The notes beneath the pieces are model-generated. The model was not told where the DNA came from. It saw nothing but the letters and a program-made list of their open reading frames with translations, and did no database searches. A DNA stretch of 64,000 nt from NCBI GenBank assembly GCA_026874595.1, contig CM049310.1:30381558-30445557 (forward strand), read 5' to 3'. This document shows, in pieces, positions 48,001 to 59,941 of the stretch. The DNA comes from Sipunculus nudus (taxonomy: Eukaryota; Annelida; Sipuncula; Golfingiida; Sipunculidae). Made by a program: the position numbers and the translations under genes. Positions within the stretch are counted from its first letter, which is position 1; every line of letters starts with the position of its first letter.

Positions 48001-51000
48001 GAACTCAAAATCAAGCCAAGCTAGCTGCAACCAAAGGCAAGCAAAAACAAAGTTTAGGTTCATGATCAATACTGGCAAGCATAATCTACAAAATTTAAAT
48101 TGAAAAAGTGTTGTGATTCTATTTATGACGATTATTGTATCCACCAAAACAAAATCCCACTCATAACAAACACTTGTTGCACCACATGCAATCCTTTTTG
48201 TGCAGTATGAATCTGGGTGTCTTGATGATAACAGCCGGTACCTAAGGAGTGGTTCAATATATTCAGATGAAATTGTGCATGTCCATAAATCTTGGATCTC
48301 TCCATCTCGTACTCAAGGCTGGTGGTGCCACCTACAATTATTTTTGCATGGCGTCGATCCATGCATTTGCATCATTCATCTTAGTGATTGGTTCAGTGTA
48401 TTGGTCTGATATCTGGCATGTCCATCCATTTTGGAGAGTTTTCTCATAGACCAGACAGGTGACGTCACCTTCTTTCCTGTTTTTGATGCCCTTTTTTCAG
48501 GAATGGTTTGCAGTATTGGCCTGAAATCATGCATGTCCATAGATCTTAGATGCCTCCATATCGTACTCAAGAATGTTGTGGCCATCTGCATTCATTTTAA
48601 TCCATCTTTTCAGTAATTTTGACATGCAGGTAATTTTTGCAAAGGGTCATTTTCATAGAGAATTTATGAATAATCCATGCATAACAATTTTTACTCTTAT
48701 CCTGCTTTTCAGGTTCTTGGATAAGAGTCACAGTGTTGCTACTTTCTTACTCTGTGATTAATGTACCATATGATTTTTGGTTTCAGGTGGTGGAGTTGAG
48801 CCTGAAGTACACTACCCCCAGTGGCGTCGAATTCATCAGGCCATCGAACGACACCACGTGTTCCATGAATCTTTAATTAAACTCATCGAAGGTGCGTTGT
48901 TCTATTTTAACAGATCTGAATGTATTTTTGTACTTCATATGAAATTAGTCTTGTTTAGGCTTCATCAGTGGTTATGGGCAATGAAGTGTTGCATGTAGGT
49001 TTAATTACACATTAATAGGTGAGATCTGAGGTAGCATTAGGCTTTTAAACCTGAGAAATAAGAGGTGATCCACAGAGAAATTATCATCCAGGATCAACTT
49101 TGGGACCTAGATCAGTGGAATTAAACAAGTTCTTCCTGGTACCAAGATAAATCAATTCACTTCGATTTAACTGTCAACATTTGTCCCTATTTATTTCAGT
49201 AATATAGGCAAACATTAAAAAACCTGGAGATGTAGGCTATGAACTGTGAAATATCACTTTTCCTGCCTATAGAAAAGCTTCAGTTCATATTGTCCTGTTT
49301 TATCACATGACATTCATATCACATGATTGTCTTCATCTTTCAAAAGACAGTCTCATCTGCATGTCTCTGACCTTCATTTGTTTTATATGGAACTTTTCAT
49401 CTGATTTTAAAGTTTTATAAAACACTTCCAAAAGGTTTTAAGTGAAATGGCTAAGAGAGCAAGAGGATTACCATTGTGTATCTGTTGTTTTTTTACAGCG
49501 TGCTATGACACCATGGCCACGATGGATAAATGGTTGTCTAAACTAGAGTCCAGTAACTGGCTGGGACACGTCAAGGACGTACTAACATGTGCATGTGTTG
49601 CTGCCCAGTGCATTGACAAAGAAGGTAAGCAGTTTGTATATTTATGTTGTATATTTAATGGTAGTATCTCTAATTATTCTATTTAATAATATAATGTTTC
49701 AAATTCTGCTTGACTTGTGGTAATGTTGTAGGTGCTTCTGTGCTGGTACATGGAGCGGAGGGGCTGGACACGACCCTACAGGTGACCTCCCTCGCTCAGC
49801 TGATCCTGGATCCAGACTGCAGGACAGTCAGAGGGTAGGTCTAAGCATTTAAAAATACATGAAATGCAGTAATTATAAAAAAAAATAAAATATAAAATAT
49901 ACACAAAGGTTTCATGAAAGGAAAAGCTTCCACAACTCATTCTAAACTTTACAGATGTGCTAGGTAAATTATCTGCCAATGTAAGATTGTAAGACAGTTA
50001 AGATTAAACCTCAGATTGGGTTCATCAGAAATCGTTGGTCATGTCTCTGATGTTAAGGATCACAAGTCATTGGTTTTGTCTCTGATGTTAATGATCACAA
50101 GTCATTAGTTATGTTTCTGGTGATTGGAAATGTCTCTGGTGTTAAGGATCACAAGTCACCAGTCATGTCTCTGATGTTAAGAAGTGTCTCTGATGTTAAG
50201 AAATGTCTCAGATGTTAACAAATTTCTTTGGTGTTAAGAATCACAAGTCATCAGTCATGTCTCTGGTTTTAAGGATCACAAGTTATTAGTCATGTCTCTG
50301 GTTTTAAGGATCACAAGTCATTAGTCATGTCCCTGATGTAAAGGATCACAAGTCATTAGTCATGTCTCTGGTTTTAAGGATTACAAGTCATTAGTCATGT
50401 CTCTGGTTTTCAGGATCATAGGTCATTAGTCATGTCCCTGATGTTAAGGATCACAAGTCAATAGTCATGTCTCTGGTTTTAAGGATCACAAGTCATTAGT
50501 CATGTCTCTGGTTTTAAGGGGGAACATGACACTTTACTGGCGCCCCCTACTGATGACACTGCAAATTAAAAATATCTGGTTTAATGATATTATCAAGAGG
50601 CTACATATTTTGCCGTTTGTGACTTTTGTTGTCATGAACAACGTCATCGCTTCAGGGCATCATTTGAGAAAAGTAACTACGATGAACAATAATTGTAGGA
50701 ATGCTCAGTGTAACAGCTTTATTTAATTATTTTTTAAATGGTACCAAAGTTTTACAAAGAAATTTTCACCAGAATATCACCAGAAGAGGCTCAAGTACAG
50801 GAATATACCAACGGCTATGTTGTCAACTCAGTTGACAACTGTCAGTTTTGGCAGTTGCAAGTAGATGACAAAAAAGAGCATAAATATCACTATATGATTG
50901 TAAGTGACACTGATGGTGTAATTCTGAAGAGATAATTAGTATATACCTATAGTTCTTTAGTGCTGATATTTATATTTCTTTTTATATGGGCATCTTAAAA

Positions 51001-54000
51001 GCTGATCATATATTGTTGACGCCAGAAGCCATTTATGTGTAGACTTGCTCTCTGTCTCACAACCACCAGGGCCACCTTTTGGGTTTTTTCTAAACTATAA
51101 TGTCCAAAATTTTCATATTTTTGCCCAATATTTTAAAATTTAACCCATTGACATACACTTTTTTGTCTATCAATAAGATTGATATTTTATTCTGCATGTT
51201 TTTTAGAATATTATGAAAAATACAATGGTCAGTTTTCTAAAATATGTAATTTTTGTTTCCCCCTTAGTTATAATATCATATAACAAGTGACCCATGGGTC
51301 ATGACGCTCAGCTGACTGGGAAGAGATTCGCAAAAGGAAATTTTATCATTAGAATGGTAGTATATACCCATTCAACTGAAGCATCAAACAGATTAACCAA
51401 CAGGCCAAGATTTAGTCTGTATTTATATATCTCAAAAATAGAGAAAAATGTGTAAACTTTTAAAACTAGAATACGGGTAACCGACAAGTGACTACATGTA
51501 TCTGCCAAAATCGGATAGTGAGGCATGGATTGAGTGGCAAGGGGAAATAGAGTGAGGTATGTTGCATATTAGCATGGATGTCTGCAGCCTAAATGTGTAT
51601 GTAGGTTGTGCCACCTACCACAAATCCAGAAAGCTGTTCAAGTTGTATACACCTGCAAAATTTTAGGCAGAAAAGTCAAACCACTACATGTATATGAGCG
51701 ATTTTTGCCCATGGCAGACAAACAGAGAAACACTGTGCAAAAATCTTTGCAGGTAACCCCTCCAGTTTTGTGTATGATAAAGACCTATGTGAGATCTAAA
51801 CATATGCACAATTTTGGCCCAATCGGTCAAATGGTTCCTGAGATATGAGCTTGGATGTGTGCAGCGTTAACTAGAATGTAAGTGGCGCCACCTGTCATAA
51901 AATCAAGAAAGCTGTCCACGATGTATAAACCTGCAAAATTTTAGGCAGTTATGTCGAACCACTACAGAGAAATGAGTGATTTTAGGCCACGGCAGACTAA
52001 CAGACAGACGCTGTGCAAACATTGTTACAGGTGGCGCCACCATTTTTTGTGTTTGTTACAGAGCTATCAAAGGGCTACATTTGTATAAATTTTATTTCCT
52101 GATCGGTCAAACGGTTCCCAAGATATAAGCTTGGATGTCATCAGCGTGAACGTGAACGTAGGTGGCGCCACCTATCATAAAAAAATCAAGAAAGCTATCC
52201 TGGATGTATACGCATGACGAATTTCAGGTGAATTAGTCAATTCACTGCAGAGATATGAGTGATTTTAACCCAAGGCAGATGAACAGATGGACACTGTGCA
52301 AACATGGTTACAGGTGGCGCCACCATTTTTTGTGTATGTTATAAAGCAATCCAAGGGCTACATTTGTATCAATTTAATTCCTGATCGGTCAAATGGTTCC
52401 CGAGATATGAGGGTTTATGAGTGGAAACAGACCCACAAATGGACACTGGAGAGTGAAAGAGAGGAAAGGTCAGAGGTCAACGCAAATTGGTTAGGCACCA
52501 GTTCACATGTGACCCGATAATAGGTGTAAGTTTGGGAAAAATCGGTCCATTAGTCTCCGAGGAGCTCTCTGGAAACGAACGCCGCCGCGGTGGAGGAACT
52601 CGGTCGAAAAAAAAAAACATAGTATCCGCAAAACTTCGTTTTGGCGGATACAAAAATACAGGTGGCTCCACCAGTCTGCAGAAACTAATAAAAACACTTA
52701 ATGGTCAATATCCATGCAAAAAATCATGGTGATCTCTGCATTAGTTGTTCAGATACTTCAGTTTTTGTATCAAATTGTCCATTATTCTGAGGGATACTTC
52801 GGAGTCCTATAGCTTGAAGGATATGGGTAACAGAGACCTAATTTCAAGTTTCCACAGGCACCTTTCATGGGCCTCCTTGCATGACAAGAATGAAGATTCT
52901 AGGTCCAGTTGTTGCGATTTGTACCCTGTTGACAGATAACCACATCTTTAAAGGTCTCAAAAAAAAAGAAAAAAAATTCGTAAATATTTGAAAAAAAATA
53001 GAGGTGGCACACCCAGTCTGCAGAAACTGATGGAACAGGTCATGATCAATATGTATGCCGAAAATCATGACCATCAGTGTTGTAGTTATTGAAATACTGC
53101 AGTTTTTGTATCAAATTTTCCATTATTCTGGCTGGGGGGGGGGGGGGTATTTTGGACCCATACAGCTTAAAGAATATGGGTAACAGAGACCTAATTTCAA
53201 GTTTCCATGGAGACTTTTCATGGGTCTCCCGTGTGTCAAGAATGAAGATTCTTGGTCCAGTTTTTATGATTTGTGCCCTGTTAACAGATGTTCATATCTT
53301 TAAAGGTCTCAAAAATACAGAAAAATTTCGTAAAAAAAAACGAACAAATACAGGTGGTGCCACCAGTCTGCAGAAACTTGTGAAACACTCCATGATCAAT
53401 ATCCATGCAAACAATTATGGTTATCTCTGCATTAGTTGTTCAGATACTTTAGCTTTTGTATCAAATTTTCCATTATTCTGAGCTGTACTTTGGAGTGCCA
53501 TAGCTCAAAGGATATGGGTAACAGAGACCAAATTTCAGGTTTCCATGGAGACTTATCATGGGTCTCCCTGTGTGTCAAGAACGAAGATTCTAGGTCCAGT
53601 CGTTACGATTTGTACCCTGTTGACAGATAACTACATCCTTAAAGGTCTCAAAAATGGAGAAAACAATTCCTGAACATTGAAAAAGTCAGGTGGCGCCACC
53701 AGTCTGCACAAACTGATGAAACATCTCATGATCAATATGTATGTCAAAAATCATGACCATCAGTGATGTAGTTAATGAGATATTGAAGTTTTTGTATGAA
53801 ATTTTTGACTATTCTGGGGGGTAATTTTGGGCCCCATAGCTCGAAGGATATGGGTAACAGAGACCTAATTTCTGGTTTCCATGGAGACTTTTCATAGGTC
53901 TCTCCGTGTGTCGAAAATGAAGATTCTAGGTCCAGTCGTTACGATTTGTGCCACGCTAACAGATGACAGCATCCTCAAAGGTCTCAAAAATAGAGGAAAA

Positions 54001-57000
54001 AATCGTAAAAAATCAAACAGTACAGGTGGCGCCACCAGTCTGCAGGAACTGATCGAACATCTCATGATCAATATGTATGCCAAAAATGAAGACCATCAGT
54101 GATGTAGTTATTGAAATATTGAAGTTTTTGTATGAAATTTTTTACTATTCTGGGGGGTACTTTGGGGCCCCATAGCTCGAAGGATATGGGTAACAGAGAC
54201 CTAATTTCTGGTTTCCAAGGTGATTTTTCATGGACCTCTCAGTGTGTCAAGAATTAAGATTCTAAGTCCAGTCTTTATGATTTGTGCCTTGTTAACAGAT
54301 GTTCACATTTTTAAAGGTCTCAAAAATAGAGAAAAAAATTCGTAAAAAATCGAAAAATACAGGTGGCGCCACCAGTCTGCAGGAAGTGATGTAACATCTC
54401 ATGATCAATATGTATGCCAAAAATCATGACCATCAGTCAAGTAGTTAATGAGATATTGAAGTTTTTGTATGAAATTTTTGACTTTTCTGGGGGGTACTTT
54501 GGGGCCACATAGCTCGAAGGATATGGGTAACAGAGACCTAATTTCTGGTTTCCAAGGAGATTTTTTATGGACCTCTCAGAATCCCAAGTTACAAGGTTCT
54601 AGGTCCAGCGGTTACGATTTGTGCCTGGTTAACGGACGGACAGACGGACAGACGGACAACGGACAAAGAGTGATCGCTATAGCTCAGATGACTTTCAGTC
54701 AGCTGAGCTAAAAACCCACGACAAGTGTCAATTTTCAGCCCCATATACTGCAAAAATAAGCACATTGACCCCCAAATTTCATTTCATAATTTTACAAAGT
54801 ATGTCTTGTAGATATCATGTGCAAACTATCTAAGAAATTCCATTGGTTTTAAGGATCACAAGTCATTAGTCATGTCTCTGATGTTAAGGATCACAAGTCA
54901 TAAGTCATGTCTCTGGTTTTAAGGATCACAAGTCATAAGTCATGTCTCTGATGTTAAGGATCACAAGCCATTAGTCATGTCTCTGATGTTAAGGATCACA
55001 AGTCATTAGTCATGTCTCTGGTTTTAAGGATCACAAGTCATTAGTCATGTCCCTGATGTTAAGGATCACAAGTCATTAGTCATGTCTCTGGTTTTAAGGA
55101 TCACAAGTCATTAGTCATGTCTCTGGTTTTAAGGATCACAGGTCATTAGTCATGTCCCTGATGTTAAGGATCACAAGTCATTAGTCATGTCTCTGGTTTT
55201 AAGGATCACAAGTCATTAGTCATGTCTCTGCTTTTAAGGATCACAAGTTATTAGTCATGTCTCTGGTTTTAAGGATCACAGGTCATTAGTCATGTCCCTG
55301 ATGTTAAGGATCACAAGTCATTAGTCATGTCTCTGGTTTTAAGGATCACAAGTCATTAGTCATGTCTCTGCTTTTAAGGATCACAAGTCATTTGTCATGT
55401 CTCTGATGTAAAGGATCACAAGCCATTAGTCATGTCTCTGATGTAAAGGATCACAAGGCATTAGTCATGTCTCTGATGTTAAGGATCACAAGTCATTAGT
55501 CATGTTGTAATGTTAACCTTTTGCCTTCTTTTGCAGGTTTGAAGCATTGGTTGAACGAGAGTGGCTGCAGGCTGGTCATCAATTTGCAGATAGATGTGCT
55601 AAATCAGCGTTTGCAATAACACGTAGCCGTAGAGAGGCTCCGGTTTTCCTGTTGTTTCTTGACTGTGTATGGCAGGTATGCACTGATTCCTCAAAATATT
55701 TTAATTTTGAAATCCTAATGTCTTATGGATATAAAAAAGTGGTAACATTCCAAACTTCATTTGCTTGAAATATATTATGACCAGATTTTAAATATGCTGA
55801 GTAAGTGTCTTGATTTTTTATACATAACTCAGACTTTTAAACCAGAAAACAACAGTTGTTACTTTAAAACTGTAATATATTGTAATTGACATATATAACT
55901 AATTATGCTTCAGCTATAAAATTCTTAATTTAATTTGATGATCACATATCTGAACAAAATCAGTTATCTTTAGTCCTGAGACAGAGTTTTGATATAAACC
56001 TTATCTTTTGTAGATCTGGCAGCAGTTTCCTTGTTCCTTTGAATTTAATGAAGAATTCCTCATACTCTTTGTGAAACATGCTTATGCATCCCAGTTTGGT
56101 AAATATGTTTCTTAATTTCTATCTTCTTTACCACAATGATGCATGACACATGTTTTGTGTCTGTACATTTATCCTTTCCCAAACTTGTATAACTGTCAGA
56201 TGATCAGCAACCCAAGTAACTAGTTGTCATGCACTGAAGATGTCAACACAAATCGGTTTGTTGAATCAGATTGAGACAAAGAAAATAGTCCATGAATGTT
56301 GGCTCATAAATGTGTGCACATTTTTATGCCCCCGCCACAAAGTGGCTGGGGCATATAATTTTACCCATGTCCGTCCTTCCGTCCTTCCGAAATCAAACAG
56401 TTGTACAGACTTTTTTTCGCAATGCCTGCAGATATTGGCCTGATTTTTGGTGTGTGGGCAGATAATGACCAGTTACAGATCGAGTTCACGTTTCGTCCAA
56501 GTTGACCTACTTTTGACTGTTTTACGGCTCCTAAACGTAGAAAATTTCATGAAAAATAGAAATTTTCATGACAAATACACATGTACAGACTTTTTTTCGC
56601 AATGCCTGCAGATATTGGCCTGATTTTTAGTGTGTGGGCGGATAATGACCAGTTACAGATCGAATTTGTGTATTGTCCTGGTTGACCTACTTTTGACCAT
56701 TTCACCGCTCTTTAACTTAGAAAATTTCACGAAAAATAGAAATTTTTATGACAAATACACATGTACAGACTTTTTTTCGCAATGCCTATAGATATTGGCC
56801 TGATTTTTGGTGTGTATGCAGATGTTGACTAGTTACAGATTGAGTTGGCATTTCGTCTCCATTGACCTACTTTTGACCGTTTTACGGCTCCTAAACTTAG
56901 AAAATTTCATGAAAAATAGAAATTTTCATGACAAATACACATGTACAGACTTCTTTTTGCAATGCCAGCAGATATTGGCCTGATTTTGTGAGTGTGGGCA

Positions 57001-59941
57001 GATAATGACCTGTTACAGATTGAGTTGGCATTTCGTCCCGATTGACCTACTTTTGACATTTTTACGGCTCCTTAACTTAGAATATTTCATGAAAAATAGA
57101 AATTTTGATGACAAATACACATGTATGGATTTTTTTTCCCAATGCCTGCAGATATTGGCATGATTTTTGGTGTGTATGCAGATATTGACTAGTTACAGGT
57201 CAGTTGACCTACTTTTGACCGTTTAACAGCTCCTAAACATAGAAAATTTCATGAAAAATATAAATTTTTATGAAAAATGCACATATATGGATTTTTTTTC
57301 ACAATGCCTGCAGACACTGGCCTGATTTTTGGTGTGTTGCTTGATAATGACCCGTTACAGATCAAGTTTGCATTTTGCCCTTGTTGACCTACTTTTGACC
57401 ATACAACACCTCCTGAACTTAAAAATTTTTACAAAATTTAACTTATGTTTCTAATTTGCCCCAGGCGGGGGCATTCGTGTCGTTATGACACATCTAGTTA
57501 AATATGATTTAATAAATGTTTAAACATATGCAGCACCTTACATACACTGAAAGATTTTTCTTAACTAGATTTTCAGTAATATGGGTTGTTAAAGGGATAC
57601 ATAACAGTAAGAAAAACCATGTGAGACTTTCAGGAAATTATATACCAATTTTTTATCCTGTTCATTTTAATTAATACAGATATTGCTTTTACATAATCAT
57701 GTGTATTTATTTTATTGTAAGGTACTTTCATTTGTAATAATGAGATGGAGAGGAGGAAACTTGGGGTAGAAAAGAAGACCATTTCCCTCTGGTGGGTATG
57801 AATGAGTTACCACATTGATGGTATCCATAGTAACAGTTAATACAACAAAAAGAACAATTGCTGCAATTTAAGTTCAAGATGTTGAATGAAAACTGAAATT
57901 AAAATCAAATTTTGTAAGAGGTGAAAGTTACTGTGATTTAAATGAGTTTTAAAAAGGTTTTAAGTGAATTAAGAACCTACCCCCTGATAAAACTAGGTAA
58001 GCTTTTCCGTAAAGCTGAAGAAACTTGTATTTCAGCCAAATGCTACTGTCCTTTCAATCAATTTTGATAAAAAAACACTTGTTCAGTGTTTGCAGTTTTA
58101 ATGAGAGATAATGTTAAAAACATATTTTTATGGACATACATTGTTAGCAGTACGATTAAAATATGTATATAAAGAAGTTCCATTAAGACTACCAGTGAAC
58201 ACTAATACCAGTACATGAAACCATATCTGTCTCTCACTGAAAATCCCGCCAGTGTTGGAGGAATATTTCATTCTTTCTTTTCTTTGGAATTGGTGTTTTA
58301 CTTGTGTGTATTTAGGGATGATATCAAATTCACCCCAATGTGTGTGTATTCCATAGGTCATACATCAATAGGCCTGATGTTCTTGGGCAGTACCTGAACC
58401 CTCTTTATGAACCAAACCCCACCGTCATTTGGCCGTCAGTGGCTCCACAGAGTTTGGTAAGCATTAGCACTACCCAAAGATAATTATCATAATTATCTAG
58501 TCTCTACTCAATGTGTACATCTGTAGATGATGTAGATTGTACTGTTCACAGCTGTAGATTATGTAGATTGTACTGTGTACATCTGTAGATGATGGAGATT
58601 GTATTGTTTAGATCTGTAGATGATGTTGATTGTATTGTTTACATCTGTAGATGCTGTGGACAGGGCTGTACCAGCAGTGGCAGCAGCACCAGCGAGGTCA
58701 GGATGAGATCTGGGAGCAGCTGGTCCATATCAAACAGACAGACAACCAGCTCAAGTCAAGGGTGGTCAAACTCAGACGGTTAGTACACTATAATATGTGC
58801 ACTATAATATAATCCAAAATATGGCAAGACACTTCAGAATGACTGCGATATATCCATCACTGAAGAACAGAGATATAGCAGTTCCATCTGATGACGTCAG
58901 TCAATGCGACGTCATATATCATCATTCTTTGTTACATGACTATTGTCTTGTAAATAGCTTTCCCAACCATGGGCTTGGAAGGCCTTCTGTGTAGGACCGT
59001 TTTGGGGCCTCATTATCATAATTAGGTTGAAAAGCAGAGCATATGGGCTGTTGTAGTATGTTCAATTATGACCACTTTTGGCCGGTCCCACGGATGGTCT
59101 TATTACACAGGTTTCTCTGTAATTGTTACCATATCAAGCACCAAATGTTGTTTATTATGGGGGAAGGTGAAGGTCACAAAGTCTGACCTACAGAAAGTTA
59201 ACATGTGCTGCTTCATGCCTGTGATCCAACCTAGAATTTAATTCTGTCTAAGTGGAAGGTCCAAATTGAGTTACACTGATAACAAAATTGTCCCTCTGTC
59301 AAGACCCATTTCTGCTAGTTCAAGGAGACAGACCAAGAGGCACAGATATGTTAAGGGTATATATAGACTGATAATGATATTGCTTATCTGGCAGGTGTCA
59401 TTGAAATTATTTTGAAATATTTCCTGTTAATAAAAATTGATTCTTATAACATATAAACAATGACAACAAAACCCTTATCATCTGCATTTGTATCTCCTCT
59501 TGGCCAGGGTGGTTCATCAAGTAATCAGCCTTTACGGTCTGTCTGTCTCTCATCCTGTCTGTCTGTCTCTCATCCTGTCTGTCTGTCTCTCAGCTATTTA
59601 TATGCCAAAGATATCACAGAAACTGTTTCTCAAATTGACTTCTAATTAAGAAGGCAGGTATACCTTATGAGTTTCTTCACCCATATTTTACGTTAAAACT
59701 TTTTAAATTTTTATTTTTAGTTTTGTCATTTGAAAAATGGTGTGTTTGATAAAATTTTTATCAATGCACCAACTGATATAACTGGTTTCAAATTGAATTA
59801 TGTGCGCCAGATATTTAATTGTTGTGGCTTAAACATGTCTACCTGTATTTCAGGCAACTGGTTACCCTAGAGAAAGAAGCGATAGAGAAGGGGTTGATAC
59901 CACTAGCACAGAACCCAGCACAGCAGCAGCCAGGAGTGTAA
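45015..59941 (+). CDS. MTMR9: Myotubularin-related protein 9 (catalytically inactive), complete, 14 coding exons
   Basis: Exons: 45,015-45,161; 45,722-45,881; 46,557-46,708; 47,134-47,262; 47,880-48,036; 48,787-48,891; 49,499-49,624; 49,732-49,834; 55,537-55,675; 56,014-56,098; 57,722-57,791; 58,357-58,456; 58,651-58,778; 59,854-59,941. Phases agree at every junction, giving 562 residues (human about 549). It starts MEFAEFIQAPKVDGVKLLRP (PH-GRAM, about 1-100). The inactive phosphatase fold follows (about 120-495), with RFPVLSYFHK, SQPMTGPSGKRCKDDERLIN and HYPQWRRIH. The signature loop, residues 332-340, is HGAEGLDTT: the catalytic Cys and Arg of HC-x5-R are gone, as in all MTMR9. A Gln-rich helical C-terminus (about 500-550) fits the coiled coil by which MTMR9 binds MTMR6/7/8 and raises their activity on PI3P and PI(3,5)P2. 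Introns are GT-AG except possibly intron 5 (GC-AG). Confidence 0.96.
45566..45590 (+). repeat. Solo pogo-like terminal inverted repeat
   Basis: TA followed by CAGTAAAACCTTGCCTAACG and AACA in MTMR9 intron 1 resembles the end of pogo/Tigger elements. The partner end was not found. Confidence 0.35.
48200..48600 (-). repeat. Diverged relic of the 280-bp family in MTMR9 intron 5
   Basis: GGTGGTGCCACCTAC, CAGGTGACGTCACC and phrases such as CATGTCCATAAATCTTGGAT recall the unit wording and spacing of the arrays at 1-1,430 and 51.5-52.4 kb, but strongly decayed. Confidence 0.4.
50025..50519. repeat. 35-bp minisatellite, left half
   Basis: Units of GGATCACAAGTCATTAGTCA + TGTCTCTGGTTTTAA (35 bp), degenerate at the left and regular at the right. 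Continues in phase at 54,842-55,505. Confidence 0.9.
51477..52420 (-). repeat. 280-bp array, family E, reverse copy
   Basis: On the minus strand this reproduces the 1-1,460 array. GTGGCGCCACC cores lie near 51,881, 52,032, 52,161 and 52,314, giving a period of about 281 bp with two cores per unit. The right-end wording TACCCGTATTCTAG and a decayed hairpin are at 51,465-51,495. About three units. Confidence 0.8.
52622..52651. repeat. Terminal-type hairpin F
   Basis: GTATCCGCAAAAC, TTC, GTTTTGGCGGATAC: a 13-bp stem with one bulged G, followed by AAAAATA. It sits exactly between the family-E array and the 336-bp array, as expected of an element end. Confidence 0.6.
52655..54715 (+). mobile_element. 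336-350-bp tandem array ending in the family A hairpin
   Basis: GGTGGCGCCACCAGTCTGCA-type starts lie at 52661, 53003, 53353, 53689, 54025 and 54362 (periods 342, 350, 336, 336, 337). The units end with a GGACAGACGGACAGACGGAC microsatellite and the hairpin at 54,680-54,710 (TAGCTCAGATGAC ... GTCAGCTGAGCTA). A 14-base G run is at 53,134-53,147. Open frames of up to 130 residues are shadows. Probably a non-autonomous element sharing its 3' terminus with family A. Confidence 0.8.
54842..55505. repeat. 35-bp minisatellite, right half
   Basis: About 19 units of the same 35-bp repeat as at 50,025-50,519. Ends 31 bp before exon 9 of MTMR9. Confidence 0.92.
56326..57500 (-). mobile_element. Family C element, copy 2, in MTMR9 intron 10
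   Basis: Reverse orientation relative to 14,268-15,415. The hairpin end is at 56,326-56,354 (ATGCCCCCGCCAC, AAA, GTGGCTGGGGCAT), followed by CCGTCCTTCCGTCCTTCCG. Five or six 180-bp units follow (GCAGATA near 56427, 56607, 56787, 56967, 57147). The opposite end at 57,460-57,500 reads, on the minus strand, ACTAGATGTGTCATAACGAC and GAATGCCCCCGCCTGGGGCA. Confidence 0.82.
58521..58650 (+). repeat. 31-bp repeat that multiplies the exon-13 splice acceptor
   Basis: CTGTAG occurs at 58521, 58552, 58583, 58614 and 58645, exactly every 31 bp. The fifth copy is the acceptor of MTMR9 exon 13 (ACATCTGTAG|ATGCTG). The sequence after each upstream AG (ATGATGTAGATTGTACTGT-like) resembles the exon start ATGCTGTGGACAGGGCTGT, so the unit seems derived from the intron-exon junction. 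Use of an upstream AG would shift the frame by 31 nt per unit. Confidence 0.85.
59537..59593. repeat. 20-bp pyrimidine-rich tandem repeat
   Basis: About 2.7 copies of CTGTCTGTCTGTCTCTCATC in MTMR9 intron 13, ending CTCTCAG, a decoy-like acceptor well upstream of the true one at 59,853. Confidence 0.8.

Larger units (their letters stand above)
50520..54841. mobile_element. Nested insertion of about 4.3 kb splitting the 35-bp minisatellite
   Basis: The array stops after CTGGTTTTAAG at about 50,519 and resumes with TTGGTTTTAAGGATCACAAG near 54,841. Removing the block rejoins the units in frame, so it is best read as an insertion or series of insertions. Inside are about 950 bp of unassigned sequence, the reverse family-E array, an F hairpin and the 336-bp array with a family-A terminus. 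An unrecognised 65-residue frame is at 50,738-50,935. Confidence 0.55.
49835..55536 (+). other. MTMR9 intron 8, 5.7 kb and repeat-filled
   Basis: Donor AGAGG|GTAGGT and acceptor CTTTTGCAG|GTTTGAAG flank a phase-2 intron that splits Arg-Gly-Phe-Glu. Most of it is a 35-bp minisatellite plus nested hairpin-ended repeat arrays. The other introns are 107 bp to 1.6 kb. Confidence 0.85.

Noticed and set aside
53089-53481. 130-residue plus-strand frame
   Set aside because: Spans units of the 336-bp array, includes a poly-glycine from a G run; repeat shadow.
57790-57800. Alternative donor TGGTGG|GTATGA at the end of MTMR9 exon 11
   Set aside because: It would put exon 12 out of phase with an early stop; CTG|GTGGGT restores SLW + SYINRPD, matching the family.
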